A DNA stretch of 64,000 nucleotides from Solea solea (taxonomy: Eukaryota > Chordata > Actinopteri > Pleuronectiformes > Soleidae). Position numbers and translations under genes: made by a program. The stretch covers positions 27,108,764-27,172,763 of the forward strand of contig NC_081146.1 in NCBI RefSeq assembly GCF_958295425.1, given 5' to 3'. The notes beneath the pieces are model-generated. The model searched no databases. It was not told the DNA's origin and was given only the letters and a program-made list of their open reading frames with translations. Shown one piece after another: positions 48,321-61,450 of this stretch (positions are counted from its first letter, which is position 1; each line of letters begins with the position of its first letter).

Positions 48321-51300
48321 AGATCTTTGCCCGAACCCAACGAGACCCGATGGGATTCATTATTATTATTTTACACGGGCCTGGGCCTGGGCCTGGGCCG
48401 GGTTCAGGCTTGCACGGTAAATGAGCGGTCAGATGTGAAAGTGGATGCTGAGGAGGCACCGGACACACAGGGCTTTTTAAGAGACTTTCTGAAGCCGGAC
48501 ATTTAAATAATGTCACGCTGTAAACGGGTTCAGGCTTTTAAAAAGCTGTCAATCAAAATGTACTTGTCGGGCTGGGGCCTTGTTGGGCCGAACTTTTATT
48601 GGTAAATGAATAATTAGAACATAGACGTGTAGTAAATGATTATTTCAGACAAATTTGTTTGAGGACCCAAAAGACATCTTCCCTGACCCATCTGTGGGAC
48701 CCAACCCAGTCTTTGGGAATCACTGTATTTGAGTATTGGGCCGACAAACTGGATTTCGTCACATAAGACAAAGTGTGTTCTCGTAACAAACTTTAGAATC
48801 CACACAATGTGAACACACGTGCTGCGTCTGCATTACTGCGGCGTAGACGTGGTGCATGGGGAGATGTGGGTGATCCAGGGGGGTTCTGTGTCTGTGCTGG
48901 ACCGAGACGGGTGAAAGAACAACACACTTAGAATGTATTCATTGTCTGTCAGGAGCCGTAAAGGCCAGTCATTTGCAAAGAGATAAACACATTCAGTCTT
49001 TTCTGTTCCACTTACCACATGATTAACTGCATTTACAGGTTTATGTACAATCATCACATCTGCAGGTTATAGGACCTCGCTAATCTAATACTAAACATTT
49101 GTTTGAACAATCTTAATTTTTTTTTCTTCGAGGAAATTAAATTAAATGTTAAAGATTATGTTGCTCCAATCAGAATATTTTTCTTTTTCTCTCTGAGAGT
49201 GTGAGGACAGATGGAGGGAACTGTAACATGGCTGCAAATAGATTGGACAGAAAACATATAGATGAACCCTTGTAATAGCGTCTTCACCCGTGGCGTCCAC
49301 TGTTATTGAGTAAACGAGTGATTGTCCTCAGGATCTCGGTCACTTTCTTTGGTGAGACAGAGATCTTGGACTTTCTCAGGCATCACGTCATTTGCTCTCT
49401 CTTGCTTGACGTTACTCGCCCATTGTTCAGCAGAGAGACAGTGGACAGTGTCCACAACACCGACTCATCGTTTGTTCTGCATCAGTCTGCGTACATACAG
49501 CAACATGGTTGTCAAAGAAACACTGCGAGAGATGTCTTTTCAGTGTTTAATGAAATAATCATAATCATAATCATAGACAGTAAGGCCATACATAAAATAA
49601 AGAGAGAGAATGAGAGAGAGATGCAGAGACAGACAAAGGAAAGAAAGAGAGCAGGGATCAGTTCAGTTAACAGAGAGATAATAACTTATTTTGTACTCAC
49701 ATATGCTGAGACCTTGGTGCTCTGAGGGAGACACAAAGCACAGGTGAGGTCAGATATGCTCCATTCATCTGCTACTGAATTAAAATAAGAACTATTTCAT
49801 AAACTCATAATGAAAGAAAAAGAAAAATATAAGGGGAGAGAACAAGAGGCCAGGTGGATCAAGACAACAGTGAGAATGAGAAGTATCATTTCTTCTAAAT
49901 AATGCAATAATAGATACTTGCATTTATTACAGTCACTCTGTAGAAGCAGTAGGCTATATGTCAGCAAGAACACATTACAACAGTATACAGTACAGTAACT
50001 CACACGTGTGAAGAACGCACACCAATGAAAGACACATCCCTGGAACATCCCTGGAACATCCCTGGAACATGGGGGACAGAGCAGCCTTAAAGAGAAAGTT
50101 TGACAGACAAAAAAAGTGAGATCAAGAACATAAACCTAACAATGATTCATCATCCATTTCACTAACATTACATAATAATAACTGAAAGCTGTAACACCTG
50201 CAAACTATAACTTAATGGCAAGCTAAAATAACTTGAAGTAGGACACCAAGTCTCACACACACACCTCCTCAATCTGTCCTTGGTGGGTCTCGTGGGTCTC
50301 GTGGGTCTCCTCCTCCTCCTCCTCCTCCTCCTCCTCTGAATCCACCTGAATAGGTACTTGCACGTGTCACTTGATGGGACTGTTTCTGCACTTGACAATG
50401 ATGATGATGACGCCGTCGGCCCTGCTCCCGCTGCAGTGATGGAACTTGTTGTAGCGGCAAAACGATCCGTAATTTTAGTGCATTTTGCTGCATTAACTTT
50501 TAGGATTTCGAGCCTTTTCCCCCCCGAGTTTCACTGCCCCCCCCCCTACTCCAGCTTTCATTGGACTAGCTCAACGTCCTTCAAGAAATTCAACCAATGG
50601 GCCGCGTTTCGTGTCTCAATAACCGAGTGTTACATGTACAGTAACGTACAGAACTGTGCAAACGTCTCAAGACTCTTTCTTATTTCTATGTCGCTCAAAT
50701 TCTGGGACTGTTGCCATTTGGATTAGAATGATGAGAATAAACGTCGCTCTCAACTCTCACATAACAGACCTCGTTCACAGCAAATCTTTTATATATAATT
50801 ATATATAATCTTTATGAAACAATTAGAATTTTAAAACTGCATACACGTTTCCCATATTTTCTGTAAAATAATTATACTGTGTGGTCACTGCAGCATTGCA
50901 AAAACAAATCTAATGGTGGTCTACCGTTCTCATATCGTGTGTGTGTGTGTGTCCCAAACAAATCCTGCACTAAACTAAACTTACAGCTAATATCGTGGTC
51001 ATGGTAAAATATTGTTTAACTGCTGTAATAGTTTGAATGAACTGCTGTTTCCTTGTCTGTCTCTTTGAATGGCACACTGACATGCTGGCACCATCTAGTG
51101 GTAATAAACTCAAATCCAGTGCATGTCCTGGCAAAGGAAGGCCTTTATTGTAAAATAAGATTTCATCTCATCACCAGTGGCACCTGCATATCACAAACAC
51201 ACGACTGCCTGATGAACATTATACTGGAGGTTAAACATGAAACAAAAGAGTTTCTAAAACTGAAGAGTAAAAGTCAATTTGAAGTCATTAAAAACACATT

Positions 51301-51741
51301 TTCTGAGAATATTTTGTTCACAAAGTTTCAATATATTTGCTACAACATGACTAAAAGCAACAGGTTTGTGATAATAAAAACTTAATAAAAATAACCCATA
51401 AGCCCCTTCAACGAAATCTACATCTGGCTCAAACCAGTTTAAATGTTTACACGTATGAACCTCTTTACACGTCATCTCTTTATCACTTTCATACTCATAC
51501 GTAAAATTATGTACACTCTAAGGCACTTGCGGCAGCCATAATCTTGTATTAACAAAAAGTCAAAAAACATTTCATAAGTGCACCTCTCCCTCGATAAAAA
51601 AGTACATCTTAGCATTGAGCATCCATTTGTGTAAATCATGGAATATAAAAAGAAGCACAGCAAATTACCAGTGTGACGAATATTAACAGTTTCCTTTTTT
51701 TTAGGAGAATCAAAGCTGCATTAATGGTCTGGTTGTCATGG

Positions 51742-53409
51742 TTACACGACCAGGCTCTCCCTACTGACCGCTCCGTTCTGTAAGAGAAGAAAAGAGAAGT
51801 TTCAAACAAGCAATTCATCACATCGTCGTCATTTATACATCACCACAAGGTGGCAGCAGCAGCAGCCTTACAGTGACTGATGGAGTGAATCTGACTTTAA
51901 TCTTTATTTAGTTTTATTTATGTTGTATTTATGTAATCTTTTTTTAACTAAAATAACATCCAGATATGCACAATTTATCAATGAAGATATCTACGTATCG
52001 GCAGTTGACTGTATTTTCACTGACCTTACGGAGGTTGCTTCTCTTTGCGGATGACACACTTTCATCTTCACTGTACGGAGGTGGTGGCGGTGGTGGGTAG
52101 TCATCATGGCGACCAGGGTATCCAGAGGGAGGGTTCCTAGGAAGCGGCGGGGGTCCACGAGGGGCCCTTCCTCTATCCGAGTAGTCACTCGTGCTGTCCA
52201 GGCCCTCGCGGCTGCGAGTCCGCTGCTGCTCGCCCATCTTCTTCATCTCTATAGCCTCACGCAAGAAGCTGTCGTCGTAATCTTCTCGTCCGGCCCTGGC
52301 GCCGCCGCCGCCGCCGCCGCCGCCGTAGCGACGGACCCTCTCCATGTCCATCAGATCATCGCGGCTGTGACTGCGTCTGACCGGGGGGTCACCGTAAGCT
52401 CTTCCCTCTCCTCTTCGTCGACTGTCGGGTGAGTTGTCCGGTCTGCGGTCGTTGTGGTGGGTATTGCCGCTTCGGGCGCTGCTGCTCCACTCATCATCTG
52501 ACCTGATGAGATAAATAAATCATCACTTTTAGTGTTGAAATGATATTAAAGTACAGTAGGTAGGATGTTAGTGGCAATAATAATACCATTATTCATTATA
52601 ACGTCACCATAATAACACATAAATACTGTTGTTTATTTGGACAAAAGAGCAGTTGATGGTGAAACTCCACAGTTTCTGAATCACATGCAGTACATGAGGC
52701 GACGCTAGCCAAACAAAGAGAAAAAAAAATGTGAACAGAAGTGGAGGATTATGGGATGGGGACTGAAAAGTTGTATTTAATAGGTATTGGTTCCTCATTG
52801 TTCAGTATTGCAGTATTATTATTAGTATCAACAAAAACCTTAATAATTTAAACATTACCCTCTCCTTCCTCGAGGCTCATCTGGGCGACGGTGGGGCGAG
52901 TAGTTATCTCTGTCATATCGACGGCCGATGTCGTCGAGGTTGTCCATGGAGCGGGCGCGTGCACGATTACCCATGTGGCCTCCGCCGCGCCACGGGCGGT
53001 CGTCATGGTGACGGCCCTGCTGTGACACACTGCTGATGGTGCTCATCGCTTCATCCCGGTCATAGAGCGTGGCCAGAGGTGGTGGCTGGGAACGCCCCCC
53101 GTGGCCACGAGGGTCTGGTCTGTCGTGCAGAGAAGTGACTTCACTGACATTATCCGCTGAGGCAGAAACAGACGGACAAAGAGACGGTAAATAAAAAAAC
53201 AACTTGTATTATTACTTTTAATCCAAAGGTGCATGTGTGAACAGAACAGCTCGACCATATTGTTTACTCACAGCGGTTGAAGTTCCCAGGTCTGGACGGA
53301 TCCAGATTAGCCAGCTCCCGCTCCATGTAGTAAATGGCACGTGTGGCATTGCCATCAGGGTCGACCTGGATACGATAGCCACTGCGAGCTGGAGAGCAAA
53401 TTATATATA

Positions 53410-53470
<61 letters not shown>

Positions 53471-55583
53471 AGGAATCAGGGCTGGGCGACACGGACCAAA
53501 ACTGATATCACGATATTTTTTGTTCGAATGGCGATATGCGATATTATAACGTTATTTTTAACAAAACAGGTTAGCTCGCTAGCAGTGTTGTTTTTGGCAG
53601 CCATTCTAGATGCTTATTAGTTTTAGTCACGTTTTAGTCATTTCTATATGTGATAGTTTTAGTCACGTTTTAGTCATTTCTATATGTGATAGTTTTAGTC
53701 ACGTTTTAGTCATTTCTATATGTGGTAGTTTTAATCACATTTTAGTCATTTCTATATGTGATAGTTTTAGTGACATTTTAGTCATTTCTAAATGTGGTTT
53801 TAATCACGTTTTAGTCATTTCTATATGTGATAGTTTTAGTGACATTTTAGTCATTTCTAAATGTGGATTTAGTCACGTTTTAGTCATTTCTATATGTGGT
53901 AGTTTTAGTGACATTTTAGTCATTTCTAAATGTGGTTTTAATCACATTTTAGTCATTTCTATATGTGATAGTTTTAGTGACATTTTAGTCATTTCTAAAT
54001 GTGGTTTTAGTCACGTTTTAGCAGTGGTGGACTGTCAGGGCCAGCAGGGCCTTCTCTGCTGGCCGAAAATGGTTAAGAAAAATGTATCGGAGTAAGAGTA
54101 CACATTTTATATAGGAAAATAACAGCGTCATTATTCTTTTTCTTAGCCACCAACTGCTCACTCTCCACCTGCACCACGTCCGCCACGCTTTCGTTCAAAT
54201 GTCAGTTGTGGTGCGTAGCGTGGGCGGGACAACACTACGTAGTACGTACATGTAAGGGGCGTGGCTGAGCAGCTGCACTAGGCGTGTAGGCTCAGAGAGA
54301 AGCGGTCAGCTTTATTAAATAGCATTCGCAAGGCGACATAAAAATAATATATAAATACTGGTATGGCGATATTGTCTCAACTACATTTCTCTTTCAAAAA
54401 TATAGCGGTATAACTCTTAATACTGGTATATCTCCCAGCCCTAGGCAGTATTACCAAACAAGGTAATATCACCATATTTTTCAAAAGTCTGCCCTCTCTG
54501 ATGACCTTGTTTTATCTATAGAATGCAGTGATATTTACCAATGACAGATCACACTGTGAACAAGTCAAAACAGCTTTTGTTTCACACCAACCACATAATA
54601 AAAGTTTGTTTTTATTTACTCACTGTGGTCTCCTCCACCTTCTTGGTCATGCAGCAAAGGCACCTGGGAGCCCTGTCCAACTGCACCGAAACAACAATTC
54701 ACATTTAAATTAGGATTCTAAGGGAGTTCAGTTAAAAGTAATTAAATTGACAAGTGCTGCAACAGAACTGATTTGTCAGGTGTAATAAACAAGTTTCCAC
54801 CCAAGGTAAGTGATTCTCACCTGAGCTGGCACCGTCATAATCACGACTGTAGCCATTCGGGGGAGGTGGTTGTCTCACTCCATTGGGTAGAGGGAGGGGC
54901 ATAGAAGGCTGGTTCATGAGTTGCCCGCTGTAAGCCGGCTGAGCATACATACTGGGAGCGTACATAGTGGGAGCATAATGATTGGGAAAACCCTTCTTCA
55001 CAGCCTTCCCTGCCTCGTACACTGTGAAATAATGGAAAACAATTACAGTGGAGAAGAACAAAACACTGCATCCACTATAGAGCTGATGCTTGGAACCTTG
55101 TGAGTTGTGCTGTGCCGGGAATGTGTAGTGGATTATTTTGTTTCATTTTGTTTTATTTTGTTTTATTTTATTTTAAGCATTCTCTAGAGTAAAATGAGGG
55201 AATATGTCTTAATGCTGCAGGTCTGGAATAAAGTCCACTCTACTGTCATTTTTCAGAGCTCAGTGAACTCCTACAGCGTGAAACAGACACTGGTGCCTAA
55301 GTCATGTGATGTTTGAGCTCTATAAAAGTGCATACAAGTTCCATATGTAATTCAAAGTTATAAATCTACCAACATTATTTTTTTTTTACCAGGCTACACA
55401 TTCAGATAAAAGATGTGATTAATCACAATTAACCTGCAAATCTGCAAATAACATCATTTTAATTTTAATTTAGAGGCATCAATTGACATTATATTTCATC
55501 TTCTGGTCATTTCTTACTCTTAGGAGTTATTTAAATTAAAAAAGAGAGACATTCAAGAGGTCTAAAATGGTTTGGTAAAAATG

Positions 55584-55642
<59 letters not shown>

Positions 55643-58600
55643 AAAAAAATGGATCGGTACACCAGGAAACACAAATGATACTAACGTGCTCGAGGGCAGC
55701 AGCAGCGGTCAGGGCAGCAGGGGCAGCTGATGTAGCAGCAGCAGGTATGTGGACAGCACTGGCACCAACAGATCCCAATCAGGAGGAGCAGCAACAGGAA
55801 CCCGAGAACCACCACAAGAACCAAGAGCCAGTCTGTGTGGACCAACACAGGGAATATCACATACACTTACTGTATATCAAGAGAGACCACACTGGGATGG
55901 ATGTTGAATGACATGTTACTAATGCATGGACATTTACTTTAATTACTGGGCCCTATGGTCACAACAGGAGCCTACCATTGTTAAACTACTTAAATTGACA
56001 ATATGCACAGAGCTTGAAACTTCATCTAAAATACAAGCCTTTACTTCTTGTCAGTTGTTGTTAAGCGGAAACTTGGACTTTTTAAGGTAACGTTAGCGGT
56101 TGAATTTTCCAATAAAGATAAAAAAAAAAGGTTTGCATTGTTTTTTAGTAGTGAAGCATGATACGATGACTTTCAACCTGATTCCGATTTAACCAATTTA
56201 GCTCACATTTCTTTTGAAAATGAAAGAGGTCTTCAAATAATCCTGAGTTTGTGGATCCAGGAGAGTAAAAATAAAATGTTAATTTATTTGTTCATGAAAA
56301 GAACATCAAAAGAGACCAGATTTAAATCATATCAGACAAAAGAAAGTCACTAAAACAAAAGAAAAATCAAAATAAGTTGATTTGATCAAAATCAAATTCA
56401 GTGATGATGTGGGCAAAAACACACGTGGGGAGGGGACAAAAGTGGAGCGCAGCTACATTCTATAGTTTGTCACTAACTAAGTTCTGCAAACAGCCACTGT
56501 AGAACATCTCTGGGTGACAGCTTACAAGAATTTGGACTGGTTCATTGAAAACAAGGAGAACCATGGAAGTCATGGAAGTTAGGTAAATGAATAGATATTT
56601 ATATAATATATAATAATCTTTTGTGTATTTGTAACCCTGGAAATCAGTGAAGCGATAACAAGTGAAAATCTGTGGCGTCATCACTAGGGGTGTCATGATC
56701 TCGATCGAGGGAAACAACGTCACGATCTTAACCTTCGGAAGCAAAGGTGGAAACGTCAGTTTTGTTAACACAAACGTTGAAAGAAAACCACGGCGTGCAA
56801 AATATGTGATGTGTGTGTGTGTAGCAAAGCACAGGACTTCTCCACATGCATCATGAGGACGTAGACGTAATGCGGTTAACACAGACAACGCTTTGTCCTC
56901 ATTTGGAGCAAAACTTCCTCAAAATCCAACTTGCGCTGAAGAGATACTGTAACTAAAGCTATAGACAGGTAGCATCAGACCTGCTACCTTACTCAGTGGT
57001 GGAAAACCCTGGATTTCAACATTTCATTCACGTCACATCTTACCAAACACACAACAAAGGTGTTCATGTCACAAACATTTTATTATTAATTTCTTCCTCT
57101 GCTCACAGCCATGTTTACACTGTCAGTCAGTCACACACCTCAAGCCACTCCCCACTACTGGCAGCAAGCATGACAAAATCAGCACTGACTGTCAGTAACT
57201 CAAACAAGTACATTTAAAAGTGAAAAACTCAAGTAACCCTTTGACAACTACATCTCCTCCTCCCTGATTACCAAGGTCAAATAAGACTGAACTATATCAA
57301 GGGGCTTGTACTACCTTCCATAACCAGTAAGTCAATGCCAGGCAGGAGGTCAGAAGTATTTGACTTTCTCTCTGTGAAGGAAAGATAAAGCCACAATTAC
57401 TTTAAAGTGCCCCTGTTGTACTTGTCTAATTTTACTGCCTATAAATTATGATTCTAAAAACTTATTCAGAACCAGGTCCAGTGACTTTTTTACACCTGTC
57501 CATAGATTAATTCAGTAACTTGCAAAAACTGTCAGGTAAAGAGTTTTTAAAACTTTGGCTCGCAACTGTTTTTAGACCTTCCAGAGTAAATGCATGTGTG
57601 TGAAGGGAGGGAGTGAAAGACCAGGGGAAACTGAAGTGAGAACACGCACACACACGGGCACACGCACACACACACACACACACTATGCAACAACATACTG
57701 TTTGTCTCTGAAAGCAGACTTACCTAGAACAATTAGCTCTGTGTAGTCTTCACTGTTTCCTGAAAGGTCTTGGGCAGAGACCACAGAACAGACGTAGACA
57801 CCGCTGTCACCCCACGCCGTCTGTGCAATATTCAGGTCTGCATCTGTTTTTTAAAAAAAAAACAGAACAAACCCAAAACATTATCTTCATAGTCATTTTT
57901 AACATTTCAAACACAAGGAAAGAGAAGACATCTAAATATTTCTCATAAGCGTCGGTTCAAGCGTCACTGGCTCAGTGTATCCGCGGTTATTTAAACGGCA
58001 GATGAGATGTGTCTGCATAGACACAGGAGCTTCAGAATAGTTCTTTATCCTGTGCAGTGTAATGGAGTTGTTGTTGTTGTTGTTGGGGCAGACGCTCAGT
58101 AGAGGCAGAGAGGATGCTGCTGGACTGCTGATGTGTCTCTATAAGCTTTCCTGCTTAGCTTATGGATCATGGTCAGAAAGCACAGGGGAGACGTTTATTA
58201 GGCCCCTGTGCTTCACAACCAAACATACAAATCTTATCGTACGAAAGAGAAACAGAAACGGGGGCAGGTTTAAAACACATTTAAGGCAGGTTGGTATAAA
58301 ATGAAAGGATATTACACCAGTAATTATTGCACAGTGGGAGAAGTGGACCTGACAACAGGAGGAAGCACCGACAGTTTTTCACTAAAATGCAGTTTAGTAA
58401 CATAAAGACAAGTCAAGAGATTAGAGTGTTGAACTCACTGTTTATGATGCTGATCTTGCGGCCCTGGTACTCTGTACCCAAAGTAACAGCATTGCTTTGC
58501 TTGGAGGCCACAATGCGCACTGTCCTCTGGCTGTCAGCACACTCGATGTTAGGGTCATAATTGGGGTTGTTCTGGGACAGGATGTTCTCTGCACTGCTGG

Positions 58601-61234
58601 GATTCAGTGCGGCCTGGATCGGGTCTCGACAATATGATTTGTACCTCCATGTGATAACAGGCGGCTGACTGGCAGTAGTTTGGAAGTTACAGGTGAGTGT
58701 GACCGGCTGGAAGAGGATTACAATGTACCGCTTGGAAGGGCACTGGACCGAGATGGCCATGGTGGACTCTACAAGGAAATGAAAACACCGGAGATTAGGC
58801 ATTTGAAATTGTAAACACTGACATCACTTTATCAAGAACAAACAAGACAGAACCATTATTAAGTGAAAATAATAGAGATATTTACTTAATATGTTAATTA
58901 TAACCTGTGATGTCGTAGAATGACTGCAAAGCTGTAAACTGTAAACTTTGCACTTAGGAGGAGGATAAGGACTAAACCAAGCACCATCAAGTCAGGTGAA
59001 ACAAAAGATTCTTTCCTATTCACAATGATCAAAGTAATGAAACTCAACTTATTGATGACGCTTTAGAACGATGTGGTCCCATCCCTACTGGACCTACTGC
59101 AGATGGCCATTATTGTACTATTAATGGTAATTGTCAAAAGGGCCTGTGTCCAAAAGGCAACCACATCCTCATTAAATAAACACTAGGTGCAGTTCAGTGT
59201 CGCATAAATGATGAAAAAACAAACAAAAAAACAACTTCTTTTATTAAGTTATAAATGATTTTATCACCAACCAGGTATCACTTCAGGCAGCAACAAAGCA
59301 GTAAAGGCTATTTCTAAGCTCTGAACTAGGTGATAAAAAAAACAAATAAACAAATAAACAGGCAATAGAATGATCATTTTATTTTGAAAATAAAATATAA
59401 AACTTAAACAAATAAATGATTAAAAAAACAAATTGAATGAAGTGACAAATGCAACAACAATAGAGACAATCAAAAGTAATGATAGAATGGATGGATAGAA
59501 TAACATTTTTAGATTTCTAAAATATTTGTTTTCTAGTTGTTATCACAGGTGGTCTAATAAATTTGTGAAGCACTGTGTATATTTATATTCTGTCTTTTTT
59601 TTTTAAACTGTTGATATTGCATGTCAATTTTTTACATTAATCAATATGTTGCTTGATCTAAAGTGTCAGATGGAATGATTGATGTCTTGTTTTGGTCACA
59701 AAAATTAATACATTTTATGATGTCTTTGTTTAATGGAGCAAAGAAATCTGAAAACATTTACATTAAGAAGCTTAAAAAAAAAATCAGAGGACTAGTTTTA
59801 ATTACGACGCAAACAGATTTATCAATTGTCAAAACACTTGATTATGAATTTATGAATTGTTGAACATTTTAATTGTCTATGCTCTTTATTTGTATTGTTG
59901 TATCTGTTACTTTATAAGCACAGCATATTAATGCTGCTATTAACTATTATTATTGTCTGCACTTGATTCAGTGGGTGGAAAACTACTACCATGGGGATAA
60001 TAAAGAATTAATATAGGATTAATAAATGGATCTTTATACATTATCATTGTTAGTCAAGGGATTTGTCATTTTCTTAAATGAGTAAAACATAAATAATTTG
60101 TCAACAACACCACTAGGGTGTGGTACACAGCAAAACACATTTCTCCACCACCTCTCGAGTGGGTGTCATGAGTCATCAGAGCCAGGCTTATAGTGTTTAC
60201 ATCGGATTTTACAGTCTATCAAATTGAGATTCTTTAGAAAACGTTCAAACAAAAACTAAATGTTTTGTTTCCAATAATGTTTTAATGCTCACGTGTGACG
60301 TTGTGTGCTCTTACATACAACACCTTACACAGGATTACAGAATGGACAGGAAGTGTGGTTTCTACACACCAGGTTTCGTTTGATATTTGAAAATGAATAA
60401 CATTAAAATCAAAAACTCTGGTAAAACACTGGATTATTTTTAAACACAATTCTTTACTGGAAAATTCCATAAACATATCTTAAGTGCTTTCATTATGATT
60501 TATTGCGTTAAAGTATTTTAAGCATTTTTTTTTTTTTTAAACTCAATTATTCAGACTAGCCTCCCCCACGCGACCATCCACCCACTATCACCTCAGTCAT
60601 CTTTATCTGTATTTTGCATTTTAAAGTCTGTTATTCATTTTTTAACTGTTGAATGTTTCATTTGATCTGACATAACTTATGTCTGTGTGATGTATCTACT
60701 TATATACGATGTAAAGTGACTATGCTACTCATGTAAACTGCATATGTCACCACACCTGTATCTTATAGATTCAATAGTTACAAAATGTCACCAGCGTTTA
60801 ATATATTCAGTAATATAACTGGTAACTTTCTCTACAATAAAGAAGTAGTTATCTTTGTACGGATTATTGCTTTGTTTTCCAGTTAGTTGCATAAATAGAA
60901 AACAGTAGTTTGTACATTATCGTATATTTCACTTTGTCTTTATGCTGAACACCAACTGTGTAAAGGAACAAAGTGTGAGTAAAGGAACAAACTGTGTGTA
61001 AAGGAACAAACTGTGTGTAAAGGAACAAACTGTGTGTAAAGGAACAAAGTGTGAGTAAAGGAACAAACTGTGTGTAAAGGAACAAAGTGTGAGTAAAGGA
61101 ACAAAGTGTGTCAAAATCACTGAAAAACGAAACGGTGTTGTGAGCTAGCTGTTAGCGGAAGAGGACCCACCCAGAGAAAAAAAGGTGAACTTACCTGTTG
61201 CCACTAAGGCGACGAATATTAGAGTCCAAAACAT
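51742..61234 (-). CDS. lsr: Lipolysis-stimulated lipoprotein receptor (angulin-1), eleven exons, 626 aa
   Basis: Type I membrane protein of tricellular tight junctions, also a lipoprotein receptor. Exons: 61234-61195 ([13 protein letters not shown]), 58768-58439 and 57843-57724 (V-set), 57371-57315, 55832-55686 (TM), 55021-54821, 54680-54624, 53388-53272, 53156-52859, 52502-52025, 51777-51742. Total 1881 bp, every junction in phase. Signatures: [38 protein letters not shown] and [16 protein letters not shown] in the Ig domain. After the helix comes the Cys cluster [13 protein letters not shown] and [11 protein letters not shown]. Then come [85 protein letters not shown], a proline run ending PPPYSEDE, and the C-terminus [11 protein letters not shown]. 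Human LSR is 649 aa. Exon 4 (57 bp) and the TM exon match the alternatively spliced exons of mammalian LSR. Introns hold repeats. Confidence 0.96.
53400..53468. repeat. TA microsatellite in lsr intron
   Basis: About 33 TA units beginning 12 bases from the splice acceptor side of exon 8 and directly abutting the transposon that follows. Confidence 0.95.
53477..54443. mobile_element. hAT-type non-autonomous element in lsr intron, with internal minisatellite
   Basis: The ends are AGGGCTGGGCGAC (53478 on) and its near inverse TCTCCCAGCCCT (to 54442). Beside them are ATATCACGATAT-type words typical of a fish hAT family. Inside, 53613-54025 is an array of about 36-bp units (see next entry). No transposase is visible and no clear 8-bp target duplication was seen. 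Confidence 0.6.
53613..54025. repeat. Minisatellite of about 36-bp units
   Basis: About twelve units containing TTTTAGTCACGTTTTAGTCA and TTTCTATATGTGATAG, alternating with a shorter variant TTTCTAAATGTGG. The open frame through it is a by-product of the repeat. Confidence 0.9.
55584..55642. repeat. AAAT microsatellite in lsr intron
   Basis: About 14 AAAT units, 44 bases from the TM exon donor. Confidence 0.95.
56689..56880. mobile_element. hAT-end-like fragment in lsr intron
   Basis: Begins GGGGTGTCATGATCTCGATC, like the ends of a fish hAT family, followed by about 170 bases in which a BED-finger-like KYVMC can be read. Weak. Confidence 0.35.
60957..61113. repeat. 18-bp minisatellite in first lsr intron
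   Basis: About eight units of AAAGGAACAAACTGTGTG with C/G and T/A variants, ending 82 bases from the exon 1 donor. Confidence 0.95.
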
Positions 61235-61450
61235 TGTAATCCAATTATCAACGATTGTCAACGAAACTACTTCTATCACTTTATCGTACACGTGAGCAAA
61301 AGCTTCAGCTCGCGCGTAATATTAAATTTAAACACGCGCACTTTTCTTCAGCCAGGTAAAGTGGCCTCCATCTTGTGTCTCTGTGCACTGTGAGTGGGGG
61401 AGGGGACGAGGAGCAGCCGCAGGTTCACGCGCACACACAGGTTACGAAAT
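61235..61450 (-). promoter_or_regulatory. lsr: Likely lsr promoter region
   Basis: Upstream of the lsr start codon on the minus strand, locally richer in C+G, with CACGCG words and a YY1-like CAAGATGGAGGC at about 61365-61376. No TATA box. The call rests mainly on position. Confidence 0.4.

Noticed and set aside
53237..54095. 161-codon open frame with repeating [15 protein letters not shown] peptide
   Set aside because: It follows the 36-bp array; no start context or splice partner, and the array is inside a transposon.
60864..61120. Repeating hydrophobic frame near lsr exon 1
   Set aside because: By-product of the 18-bp minisatellite.
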